This document shows positions 1 through 9,663 of a stretch of 64,000 nucleotides of DNA, piece after piece. Positions within the stretch are counted from its first letter, which is position 1. Every line of letters begins with the position of its first letter. Below the pieces are notes generated by a model. The model was not told where the DNA came from and searched no databases. It was given only the letters and a program-made list of their open reading frames with translations. The DNA comes from Colletotrichum lupini. Lineage: Eukaryota > Ascomycota > Sordariomycetes > Glomerellales > Glomerellaceae. The position numbers were made by a program, and so were the translations under genes. The stretch is taken from contig NC_064681.1 of NCBI RefSeq assembly GCF_023278565.1, positions 4,154,001 through 4,218,000 of the forward strand, in the 5' to 3' direction.

Positions 1-175
1 GTGCGGGCTGTTGGTGACAGAGGACCGGGCCTATTAGTTTTCATCTAGGAAGGGGGCACTATCGGGCAGAACACAGAAGAATTGACTAGACATAGAGTTC
101 GACAAGAGACGCGATTGAATGGAAGTATCCGCGACCTGTATAGGTACTCTCTTGGAATCGGTCTAAGGGGTCTTT

Positions 176-2335
176 CTAATTCGTAAAATGGGCAACGTTG
201 TCGACCACAAGACTCTGTATCCCAGGGCCACGTACATCTTCCAACGGCGCAACGAAGGCCATTTGGCTCCAGCTGAAAAGTGTGTTACGACCCCCATACA
301 CAAACACTTCGAAACGCCCTGCGAACTGTCCATTGATCCAGGCCATGCTTCCATGGAGCACGTCTGTGACGATGGTGACGTTCGCAGGGAGCTTCGATAT
401 CGTAACTGCCTCGTGTGTCGAAGTAGATACGTTCGACCAAATCCGGCCTGGGTGCCCAGGGTCAAGCTGCATAGCATCTCGTTCGCTCACGGACCGAAGA
501 GGATAAGGCCATCCGTCCGCAGTGAATGAGAGGCTGCCACCTTCATCTAATGCGAGAGCGGTATCAGGACCGGACAGTGTGAAAGGTCCAGTGACAGCCA
601 GCGTCAGGGTATAGTTCATGCCCTTACTTCCATGGCCAAGGTGTACTGCCTCAGACTCATTGGTAGAACGAGACCATGAGACTAATGGCCCTTTGCATGT
701 AGGCTTGGACTTCGTCACTATACGCTCAAGATTCTGCCCCGGTGCGAGAGGCGTGAAGAAGTCAATGCTAGGCGCAACCCCTTCGTCTACGAGCTGTGCG
801 CCACGGCTGCCACTCCACGCGCGTGCTCCGACCAGCGCTATGCCTCGGCGCATGGCATAGTACGCCTCCAGCTGGGTAGAGGCATCCGGGCCGTTGTCGT
901 TCCAAGCCGCAAGAATGGCACCTCTGTTTGCCGGTGAACTATCTGATAACTGCATGGTCTTGTTGAACGGGTTAAAATCCGCCGGTGTCCACTGCCACTT
1001 AGGCTCGTTGGCGAAGTTGAGCACTCGAGTTTCGTTGTAAAATTGGGGGTAGCGAGCAGGCAGAATTGGCATGTGGTCGTTCTTAAGAGACATGTATGCC
1101 CACCAGTCCTCGGAGTTGATTATGTCGTAGTCATTGTTTGATAGCAGAACCGGGTCCGATTCGCCGTACTGCCAGTGCTGAATTACTACGTCTTTGGAGA
1201 TAGTCTTGTTTTCGGATGGCTCGTTTGTTCCCCAGATCCGAATTCTCTTACCGACAGTGGAGTTGATGAAAGAAGACATCTCGTTCACAAAGCCAATGTA
1301 GTCGTCAGCCAGCGTCGCATCGTATTCGTCTGCGCCAACATGAACTTCCTTCGTCTCGAACCAGGGAAGAAACTCCGACCAAATACGCTTGACAGTTGGG
1401 ATGGTATCCGGATGAGACAAGTTGAGCAAGTCGCGCTTCGTCAATGAGAGCTCGGGCTTCCACTTGGTGAGGTAGAGGCAATGACCTGGTGCTTCGATCT
1501 CCGGGATAACAGTTACACCTCTTGACGCGCAATGACTCTGAAGATCGGCAAAGTCTTCTCGGGACAAGGTCTCGTTCTCCCGACCGTGAAGGATCGGCAA
1601 CAAATTCTCATCTTCCGGCCGCAGCGAGAAGTGGGAGTAGACATCTTGCCATGACGCGTTCTGCCCGCGGTTGAGCGGGTAGTTGTCGCTGAGGTGATAG
1701 TGAAACTCGCTCATCTTGAAGAAGGAAGCGAAGCTGCACAGCTCCTTGAGGAAAGCGGGCGCGTACCACTTGCGTCCGGCATCGAGCATAAAGCCTCGCG
1801 TGGCATAGGCCGGCGCGTCAACCGATCGCCCTGTGGGCAGAGTCCCGTTCCCTACCAGCAGGAGCTGGAGCAAGGTTCTTGTCCCCCACCACATCCCCCG
1901 CGCGCCGGTGCCGCCAATGAAGGCGCCAGACGGGGAGATGACGAGCTCATAACCTTCCGACGTAGGATTGCCATTTTCGTAGGTGAGCGACGAGGTGTTG
2001 CTGGTGAAAGAGCCGAGAAGAATGCCGCTGGCGTTGGCGGGGCTGGGGAGACGATCGACGCGCTGTAATGTCCAGTTGACGCCTGTAAGCTCGCTAATGT
2101 CTTGTTGGAAGAGCTTCGCAAAGTCGTGGCCGCTTGGTGGAATTAGAGTCAAGCCATCTGTATCGGCTTTGGAGGCTAAACTTTCCTCGATGTAGATGGT
2201 CTTTGGGCTTTTATTGACGTGCCACACAGTGCCTGGAGAGGATTCCGAAGTTCGGAGGGTGGGAGGGAGAAGTTGGAGACCCCCTGCTAACACTGAAGTG
2301 CAGAAGAATGCCGGGATGAGCTGCAAGAGCGCCAT
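176..2335 (-). CDS. Secreted GH20 beta-N-acetylhexosaminidase
   Basis: An intronless 719-residue enzyme of glycoside hydrolase family 20, predicted to release terminal N-acetylhexosamine from chitin oligomers or glycans outside the cell. The start is the ATG at 2335. The open frame runs further upstream but only from a TTG, and this ATG is followed at once by a hydrophobic signal peptide (MALLQLIPAFFCTSVLAGG). Around residues 180-190 begins the TIM barrel (ATRGFMLDAGRKW), followed by FHYHLSDN near 212-218 and PEIEAPGH near 278-285. The catalytic Asp-Glu pair lies in HVGADEYDA near 332-340; most relatives have HxGGDE, so Gly to Ala is a mild variation. Several NxS/T sequons fit secretion. The length exceeds the usual 550-600 residues because of a C-terminal extension of about 150 residues that I do not recognise. 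The family call is firm; substrate preference is not. Confidence 0.9.
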   Translation of the reverse strand: MALLQLIPAFFCTSVLAGGLQLLPPTLRTSESSPGTVWHVNKSPKTIYIEESLASKADTDGLTLIPPSGHDFAKLFQQDISELTGVNWTLQRVDRLPSPANASGILLGSFTSNTSSLTYENGNPTSEGYELVISPSGAFIGGTGARGMWWGTRTLLQLLLVGNGTLPTGRSVDAPAYATRGFMLDAGRKWYAPAFLKELCSFASFFKMSEFHYHLSDNYPLNRGQNASWQDVYSHFSLRPEDENLLPILHGRENETLSREDFADLQSHCASRGVTVIPEIEAPGHCLYLTKWKPELSLTKRDLLNLSHPDTIPTVKRIWSEFLPWFETKEVHVGADEYDATLADDYIGFVNEMSSFINSTVGKRIRIWGTNEPSENKTISKDVVIQHWQYGESDPVLLSNNDYDIINSEDWWAYMSLKNDHMPILPARYPQFYNETRVLNFANEPKWQWTPADFNPFNKTMQLSDSSPANRGAILAAWNDNGPDASTQLEAYYAMRRGIALVGARAWSGSRGAQLVDEGVAPSIDFFTPLAPGQNLERIVTKSKPTCKGPLVSWSRSTNESEAVHLGHGSKGMNYTLTLAVTGPFTLSGPDTALALDEGGSLSFTADGWPYPLRSVSERDAMQLDPGHPGRIWSNVSTSTHEAVTISKLPANVTIVTDVLHGSMAWINGQFAGRFEVFVYGGRNTLFSWSQMAFVAPLEDVRGPGIQSLVVDNVAHFTN

Positions 2336-3021
2336 GACTTGAACTTGTTTCGGCGCAAGTTGATGATATAGCCTGCCCTCTTCGAACACTTCCAATACAC
2401 CTCCATTACATTACCATTAGGATGATTGCCCATTTATCCAGGAAAGCTATATATGTCTTGGTCCGTATCTCGGCTTCAGTGTTATCACCCCTCACTTCAT
2501 CTAACTTTCAGAGATAGATCAGCAGAGCTGCCCCGCAAATTAACAGTCTGATGTAACAACGCATGCTGTGCCATGGTAACGTAACCGAAATCTCAACCGG
2601 GGGTTGGTTGCCCTCCGTCCCTTGCTTCATACCCGCAGTGAGCAACAAGCCACGGATTGCCCACTGGCCGAGTTCTGCCAAATCGATGGTGATTGCGCCT
2701 AATATCAATGCATCCGATGAGCGTCGGGGAACGCCTGGTCTTAGATGAAGTTAAGACCACGGATGTGTCTAGATAAAACGAGATAGATTATTCAATTGAT
2801 TTCAAAGCGCTAGATAGTAAGATCGCGTCCCACCAGGGATGATCACGGCACGAGTACCTCCAAGATCACTGGAAGTGGTTGGAATGAGATCAAGCCTAAA
2901 TCCGGATGATATAAAAGTTCAGTACAATTTACGGTAACATATTGGGCGACAAAAGCGTGTATTTTAGTACTCAGTGCAACGCTGGCAACTGGAAGTTGTC
3001 TTTGCGGCATGCTAGTTGCGT
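2336..3021. other. Intergenic, no gene seen
   Basis: This is the upstream region of the GH20 gene and the downstream region of the metalloreductase gene. I see only short random reading frames and no clear RNA gene or repeat. Confidence 0.6.
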
Positions 3022-5083
3022 TCAATATCTGGAAAGCCGAATTAGCATTCATGGACTTGGATGGGAGAAAGGCACTGGAGACTTACGAAAAGTTCTCCTT
3101 GTAGAACCAGACCTCACTGGCACCACCTCCGCCTTGCAGAATGCGTTTCTGGGCTTCGGCCGCAACTTGAGACAAGTCGAAGACCAATGATGCCGGACCA
3201 CAGGCTATTAAGCCAACGCTCCCTGATTGCTCAATGGCTCGCCTGGAAATTGCGGATACATCTGGTCGTCCGTTGAAGGTGCGTAGACTGACCAGCCCAT
3301 AAGGTGATTGCCATTCAGTGTCGGAAGGCTTCCCGGGTGTTTCAATCACCTCCTTGTCTGCATCATATGCCGGAGATTCTGGATTTGACGAGGTCGACTT
3401 GTTTTGCACTGAGGTCCCGGTCTCATGGAAAGAAATTGAAATACATGGCGCCTTTGTGTTCTCGGCATGGGGACGTCGAGCAATAATGTCGTCCAATGCT
3501 CTGCAGTACCATTCCCGGAACTCCAGATCACGGGTTGCCACAATAACTTCCATCTCTGTGTTTGCGGTCCCTCTATATTGTCGTTGTAAAATGTGCTCGA
3601 TCATTGGTAAAGAGAATCCTGCCCCTGCACCCCCGGCAACAACGAGCGTTCGGTCGAAGCCAGCGAACCATCGATCCGTAACGCCACCGTACGGACCGTC
3701 GAGCAGCACTCTAACAGGTGCCTCCGGAACTTTCCGAGCAATCGCAGCAAGCCTAGCAGTTATCCCTCCTCTCGGTTGGATATAGAAGACCATTTCGTTT
3801 CGCTGGCCGTGTCGTGGGATCGAGCAGATCGTAAACGGGTGGGCAGTCAGTGAGTGCATGCCGCTAGTGAGGAACCTCAGATACACGTGCTGTCCCGGTG
3901 TCCAGCGGGCATTGGTTTCAATGACGACCTTCAGACAATGAGGTGTGACCAGTGATACTCGGGCGTAATCGACACCGTGCTCCATGAAGGTTTTGAATTG
4001 TGAGTAGAAGAAGCATAGAGCGTACAACACAGCTGTGACGATGAAGTAGTCCCATGAGGTGAGACGGAAGTCGCAGTGGATGAAGAAGAAAATGAAGAAG
4101 ACAGCGGCTGCAAAGAGGTGAGTTGCCTTGAACAGCTCGTAATATCGGTCCCTGGCAAAGCAAGTTGACTGTCAGTAATGTCTTCATGTCTGCATCCAGA
4201 AACCGGGGGGACAACGATGAACATGTTAACATACCGGACCCAACGAATAGACATGAAGGTCAACCATGCTTGAGCTAGGATAGCAATGACGCCTGTAACC
4301 CACATACCTCCATCATTCCACTGCTTGACTATGTCGCCTTTCCAGATGTGAAATACGATAAAAGGAAACGTATGGACCAGCGCAAGTACAAACATAGCCC
4401 ATGCCACCCAGTTATGCCAGATATTGAGTTTCTCGTGGGATATACCGGTCAGGGCTGAAATCGGGTTTGCCTTAGCGCCTAGAATGCTACGGAGACAGGG
4501 TTAGAAAAGCCAAGAATAAGATCTTTGGGGACTTCTCGAGTTACTCACAAAAGAAATGGCATACATGCCAATGCCATGTAACCGGCACGAGTGGCAATTG
4601 GCGGCGAGTTTCCAAAGCTCAGTTGTTTGGTGTTAGCCCAGTAGTATGGCTGAGGACCGAGGGTCATTGCTAGAAGATTGTCAGTCTTCGATCTCACAGG
4701 GCCTCACGCGAGGAGGTAGTAGTACCTAAGAAGAACACAGCACCTACAGCGCCGAGGAGATATGTGCCCAGGGCCTGTGTGTTCCAGGAACCAAGCCGCC
4801 AACTCTTGTAGGATAAGAGACGGCCTGATGACAAAGTCCTTAGCCATAATGTGTTTCTTCTCCACGATGTCGGGGCGTATGTCGAGGCAAAGCTGGCAAT
4901 AGCCGCAAACAATATAACCGTTACGAAGAAAGCAACAGTAGGTAGTCCGTATCGATGATCAGCCTCGTACCAAAACACCCAGTAACCCGTCTTGAAAGCA
5001 CATTGCTCAGGTGTCATAGAGCAAGTTCCAGCATCGCGGCTGGAGTGTAACATGACCGGTTGGCTCAGCCAGGGAAGAGACAT
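3022..5083 (-). CDS. Ferric/cupric-type metalloreductase (FRE family)
   Basis: A five-exon gene with exons at 5083-4726, 4669-4549, 4486-4235, 4151-3087 and 3028-3022, giving 600 residues. It belongs to the ferric reductase transmembrane family, which passes electrons from NADPH through FAD and two hemes across the plasma membrane to reduce Fe(III) or Cu(II). The N-terminal half is a membrane domain. Candidate heme ligands are the histidines in WHNWVAW, VHTFPF, ATHLFAAAVFF and IHCDF. The FAD-binding motif HPFTICS and the pyrophosphate/NADP region (LLDGPYGG, VVAGGAGAGFSLP) follow. Without the last intron the frame stops right after KENFS. A GTAAGT donor there, a TGCTAAT branch point and a CAG acceptor add one residue (KENFSY), matching the aromatic C-terminus usual in this family. 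It is transcribed away from the copper transporter at 5970, which suggests that it supplies reduced metal to that transporter. Confidence 0.88.
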
Positions 5084-5969
5084 TATGGCGTTAGGCTTCG
5101 ATTAACCAAGTAGGATTCTGGGAGTGAAATTCTGCTCAAAGACGAGTGCGAGGAAGGGTTTACGATAGAAATGTCATAAGCATCGTGCTTGGCAAAACGC
5201 TGACAATCACTTCGCTTGTGGATCAGTTGACGCTGAAGTAGATTTTGCGTCATTTGGCATATACGCCAGTAGAGGATTACTAATTGGCCATCGCAGACAA
5301 TCCTGCCGTGATATTGAGGACTATCAGGGTATCAAACCGGTTGCCACGTACATTTGAGCGCGTTTTTTCGATTCGCGAAGTCGGGAATCCTGCGCTGCAA
5401 CTCCCAGGGTTTTGAGCACATTTGAGCTCGTTAACTCTCCCTATCCGGAATATAAGCACCACCCATGCCACACTGCGGTTCTAATGTCACACTAGACGAC
5501 CAACAGATGCGTCGGCAACTTGACCTAGGGGTTGCAATTGGCTAAGCTTTGTGATTTGGCAGATTTCCACGTGGAGAATGGAGTCAACTTGCGCGTTTCG
5601 GGACCCTCTTTTCCCACCTTGTTTCCGACGACACGGACGTCAGATGCCGTGCCACCCGGGATGGAGGGAGAAACTTGCTCATAGTAACGCTCGTGCCGAT
5701 CTTCCACTTCACGGTATCATCTACCTTGAGTGGATGAGAGGAAGAGTCTCCTAAACTTTGATAAATCATATGATGCCGCCATAGATATCAATGATGGGAC
5801 CAGATTTGTCTATCAACGACTAAGCACTAAGTACAATACACCCCACTACATCGACTCTGCGAAATTCCATCGACAAGAATCGACTGTATCAATTTACAGC
5901 CGGATTGAAAGCTCAATCATTCCAGAGCAAATATCCACCGATTAGAGTATCACTCCATAGCCGACCGGA
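5084..5969. promoter_or_regulatory. Shared divergent promoter of metalloreductase and Ctr copper transporter
   Basis: This 886 bp gap lies between the divergent start codons of two metal-uptake genes. It contains a cluster of TGAGC/GCTCA cores: TCTGCTCA (5131-5138), TGAGCGCG (5355-5362), TGAGCACA (5413-5420), TGAGCTCG (5423-5430), CTTGCTCA (5674-5681) and a GCTCA at 5911-5915. The copper-sensing factor Mac1 is known to bind TTTGCTC(A/G) in yeast and TGTGCTCA in Aspergillus fumigatus. Coordinate induction under copper starvation is my inference. No other gene is visible here. Confidence 0.6.
5413..5420 (-). promoter_or_regulatory. Mac1-type copper-response element (TGTGCTCA on minus strand)
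   Basis: TGAGCACA on the plus strand is exactly TGTGCTCA on the other strand, the motif reported for the Aspergillus fumigatus copper regulator. A related TGAGCTCG follows ten bases later. It lies 330 bp upstream of the reductase ATG and 550 bp upstream of the transporter ATG. Confidence 0.5.
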
Positions 5970-6593
5970 ATGGATATGAACATGGCAACCAGCACAGCCA
6001 TGGCGATGGCAACATCGACTAGTGCTGCCTCCGGCGACATGTCGAGTATGTCGATGTCAATGTCTGAAATGGCTATGACATTCTTCGAAGCCTTCCAAAC
6101 ACCGCTCTACTCGGACGCATGGACACCGACAAGTCCCGGTCAATATGCGGGCACCTGCATCTTTCTTATCGTGCTGGGCTCGATCTTACGCCTCCTACTC
6201 GCTCTTAAGCCCGTACTCGAAGACCGATTCTGGAGAAACTACCCCGTCTACGAATCGGACAAGCAAGCCTTGACAAGTCACCATGCAGAGAGTGTTGAGC
6301 CAGGACAGGCCGGCTCGGTGATCCGAAAAGATATTGTGGGACGGTGGAAAGGGTGGCGGGCTGGTGCTGCTGCTGCAAGGGCAACTTACGAGGTCATTGT
6401 GGGAGGGATCGGATATCTCCTGTGAGCCACACCTTCGCACTTGCATGATGTCAATCTGGCTGACAATTTTTATAGGATGCTTGCGGTCATGACGATGAAT
6501 GTTGGCTACTTTCTCTCCGTGCTCAGTGGTGTTTGGCTCGGAACATTTCTGCTCGGCGGACTTGCTGGCGGTAGTCCGGCAATCCACTGCTAG
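5970..6593 (+). CDS. Ctr-family high-affinity copper transporter
   Basis: Two exons (5970-6421 and 6476-6593) encode 189 residues. The protein is a typical small Ctr channel, which assembles as a trimer in the plasma membrane and imports Cu(I). The outer N-terminus is rich in methionine (MDMNM and MSSMSMSMSEM), the expected copper-capturing Mets motifs. A first membrane helix (TCIFLIVLGSILRLLLAL) is followed by a cytosolic loop. The second helix carries MTMNVGYF, which contains the selectivity-filter MxxxM arrangement, and the third has the tightly packed glycines GVWLGTFLLGG. The protein ends in a cysteine (AIHC), as many Ctr proteins do. The intron splits helix two and has good GTGAGC and TATAG borders. 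The gene is divergent from a metalloreductase, which would supply Cu(I). Confidence 0.92.
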
Positions 6594-6706
6594 AACAAAT
6601 GACAGCGATGGAGTTATACCAAGTCGAAGCTTGGTCATTAAAAATTAGCAAATCGATTAATTATGATAAAGGAAGGTTCTAGCATCACGTCTTGACGCCA
6701 GTATCG

Positions 6707-7393
6707 TCACACCCAATCCCCTTCTTCGTGATATGGAATATTGTGTCTTGGGCCAGGATCTCTTCCCAAACTGACCGTAGCTGGAGCCTGATATGGTGGT
6801 GTCTCTTGATCGAGGTCACCGCTATCATCATGCGGTGGAAGCCAGTTCGCCCCGGTATACACAGTGTCTTCGACGCTCTCCACCGAGTCAACGCCCATAC
6901 GCCGGCCATGTTTTCCGGTCAGAGCGCCGTAAAAGTATCTCCGCCCCAATTCCCCAACTTTCTTCATTCTATCCATCGAAGACAGCTGCGATAGACCTTC
7001 AAAGTCATCCAACATTTGGCTTTCGTTGATGTAATACATTGCGCCGGCAATGCTCCGGGGATCGACTGGCATCTCGGGCCACTTGATGAATAAACTTGCC
7101 CCCACAGCCACGATCATCAGCGCCAAGATCGTCAGACTGATAATTGAGCAGATTTTGTGGGAATTGAGCGTCTGAGTTAGGTTGTACGGTACATTGGCCA
7201 ACAGCATCGGAAGAAATTCGGCTGTTATGGACATGAAAGCTGCCAGCATCAGCGCTATGTCGCCATTGATAATCGCGGCGTAAATGCCGTAAAATCCATT
7301 CGTGGGGCGTGTAAAAAGGATGGATGATTCTGGTCGTTGCGAACGCCGGCCCAAGTGATAATACGGACTGACAATAGCAATACCTGCAATCTG
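6707..7393 (-). pseudogene. C-terminal fragment of a DUF3433 membrane protein, cut by a Fot1-like insertion
   Basis: The open frame from the transposon border at 7393 down to the stop at 6707 encodes about 228 residues typical of the end of fungal DUF3433 proteins. It holds SRP/TRPTNG-type text (FTRPTNGFYGIYAAIINGD), AEFLPMLLANVPYNLTQT, a hydrophobic helix (IISLTILALMIVAVGASLFI) and a hydrophilic tail with MDRMKKVGELGRRYFYG. The function of DUF3433 is unknown. The frame stays open right up to the TA target site at 7394-7395, so the coding sequence was entered directly by the element. Full DUF3433 proteins are usually several times longer. Other likely pieces lie at 9285-9460 and 16430-16668. 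Its stop codon is only 113 bp from the stop of the convergent Ctr gene. Confidence 0.75.
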
Positions 7394-7395
7394 TA

Positions 7396-9282
7396 AGTCG
7401 ACCTACCCCCTTTTGGCCACCCCCCCCTTTTGGCCACCCCATTTCTCTATCCTAGCTACCGCATTAAAACCCTACCTACGATTTTTAAACTACTATAATA
7501 ATTATAAAAATCGTCTAAATGTAATTCTTTTTTATATACTTATTTATTAATATATAATAGTCTCGTATACCGAAAATAAAGTTATTCGGGCTCTTAAGGC
7601 TATTAGAAGAGGTCTCTTAGTTAATCGGGCCTTGATTAAGTTCGGAGTTCTAAAGTTAACTCTTTATAACTATAAGAGAGGTTACTAAACGAGGGTAATA
7701 GTATTTATAAACCTCTAAAGGCTTCTTTTATAATAAGAAGACTAGCTAACTTAGTAAGTTCGTATTTAATATAATTTAAGTATTATACTAACTTATAAAT
7801 AGCTTATAGAATTCGCTAAGCGAGTTCTAAGATCCTAGGGGAATATAAATCCTCTTAGGAAGAGATAGATAGACGCTTTTTTAAAGAGGAACTTATTAAT
7901 TAAGGTCTAGAGAAGTCGTATTATTAATTCAAGGCGTCTAAATAGGGCTATTATTAATATAATTAAGTTATAATTTAGATTACTTAATATACTAGAGATT
8001 AGTAATATTAAATAGGCTAATAAGTATAATATAAATAAGACTAGTATCCTAGAAAGTAAGGGATTTAATAGCCTGGTTTTAAGTAAAGTAAAGACTATAG
8101 TAATACGAAAAAAAGAGCTTAGTTCGCGTACTTAGGTATTTATAATTAAGTATATTTCTATTAATAGTCAAGCTATTAAGCTACTAGTTATATATAAGGG
8201 AAAGTTAGTATAATAGTAGTGGTTTCTATTTAAACTTAACCCTTATACTAGTTAGGAGTTTATAATAATAAATAATAGCTAGACGACCGATAAGACTACC
8301 CTTAAGTAGTTAAAAATAGTGTTCTTATTATAAACTAAGACCCCCCCCCTTAGGGGGCTTAGTATACTTAATAAGCCTCGACTATTAGTTCTAGATAGCT
8401 ATAAGAATTATACGACGATAGAATTTATATAAGAATGCTATAAAAATAACGTCTACTTACTATTTTTATTATTATATACTTCTTATATCTTCTAGCCGTT
8501 AGATATAGCTATTTTTAGACCTATAAAGTCTAAGTATAAGAAGGAGCTTAGTAAAGAGGATATAGTAAATAATTCTATTATTATTAGAAAGCGGTACTTC
8601 TTAAGCTACTATTAAAAAGCTCGTTTAGTTAGTCTAACGTCGTTAAATATACGAAGTAGGTAAAAAGTAACTAGACTATATTCCCCTAATATAGCTAGAC
8701 TACTTACTAATCTAATAGTCCTACCTAACCTAGTTATACTAACTAAAAAGACTATAAATATTAAGTAAGTAACTAGTAATACTAGAAAAGCTATTAACTA
8801 GGTATTAGCGGCGTCTATTATTAACTAGTTAATACCTAGGAAGGCTAACGAGCTCTGCGATTAGTTAAAGTTATTTATAGAGCTTAGTCTAGATTATAAT
8901 ACTTAACGACTACTATTTAAAAAGGTAAAAAAGGTATTTAGCGAGCAGGCCTACTATTTAGTAGCATCTTAGCACTATATTCGAGTTCTAAAAGCTAAAG
9001 TTAACTAATTAAGGCTATAAAAAAAGAAAAGTATACTAATAGACCTAAATACTAAGTTCGCGAATATTTAGGATATATAGAGAGCTTAGGAGGATTTTAG
9101 TAACCGTTTAGTTAGTCTTAGTCGACTCGTAGGGGTCGAATTACCTAGGGAGAATAATAACTATATTATTATAATAATAAAAGATAGTTAATTAATTAAG
9201 TATAGTTAGTAGTGATGTTTTAATACTATGTTTTGATAGGGTAGCTAAAAGGGGGGGGTGGCTAAAAGGGGGTGGGTCGACT
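7396..9282 (+). mobile_element. Fot1/pogo-like DNA transposon, copy 1, RIP-degraded
   Basis: The element is 1,887 bp with terminal inverted repeats starting AGTCGACC and a TA target duplication (7394-7395 and 9283-9284), as in the Tc1/mariner-pogo group; the length matches Fot1. The terminal repeats hold two tandem copies of CCCCTTTTGGCCACCCC at the left end and the matching GGGTGGCTAAAAGG units at the right. A destroyed plus-strand transposase remains readable: a CENP-B/psq-like helix-turn-helix start near 7580-7690 (a KAIRA-like context) and, near 8380-8560, the DDE stretch LLVLDSYENYTT...YLLFLLLYTSYIFQPLDIAIF. Many TAG/TAA codons and extreme TpA enrichment show RIP. It has no coding capacity now. 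It interrupts the DUF3433 gene. Confidence 0.88.
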
Positions 9283-9284
9283 TA

Positions 9285-9460
9285 CTAGTTTGGATGATCG
9301 TCGATAGCTATATACTAGAAGACGGACTAGAGTCTAAAGACGATAGGTCCTGTGCTAAACTGCTTAGACTTAAGGACTTCTTACTAATAGAACTAGACTC
9401 TTGCCGTGAATCTAGGTAATGGCGCGGCTTAATAACTACTGTGCTATTTGAATTTGGTAT
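9285..9460 (-). pseudogene. Probable middle fragment of the interrupted DUF3433 gene
   Basis: This 176 bp island separates the Fot1-like element from the copia element. On the minus strand it stays largely open in two frames. One continues the frame of the N-terminal fragment into Ser-rich text with a TAG. The other runs into the C-terminal fragment (YRRSSKLV then QIAGIAIVSPYY) once the Fot1-like element is removed in thought, and it is broken by TAG codons that could be RIP-mutated CAG. I cannot tell whether an intron or an indel joins the frames. The assignment is inference from position and continuity. Confidence 0.45.
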
Positions 9461-9663
9461 TATTAGTATCCTTATTATAGGGTAGTTAGTTCGAACCGTA
9501 GTTAACGAAGAGATTAATTGAACTATATAAATATTTACGTAAGTATAAAAAGGAGGTTCTAACCGTAGGTTAGGCTAGCTACGATAATTATAAATAGGGC
9601 CCTTAATTGGCCCCTGCGCAGTCGGCTATATGCCGCGGTCGAATTAGACTTTTAATCCGATAC
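9461..9663 (-). repeat. 3' LTR of the copia element
   Basis: This 203 bp copy differs from the other LTR by about a dozen C/T or G/A transitions and one extra T near 9605. It starts TATTAGTATC on the plus strand, probably a RIP-mutated TG terminus. Confidence 0.88.

Noticed and set aside
7396..7440. CCCCTTTTGGCCACCCC direct repeats as a possible CRISPR or telomere-like array
   Set aside because: They are the terminal repeat units of the Fot1-like transposon, two at the left and two in inverse form at the right.
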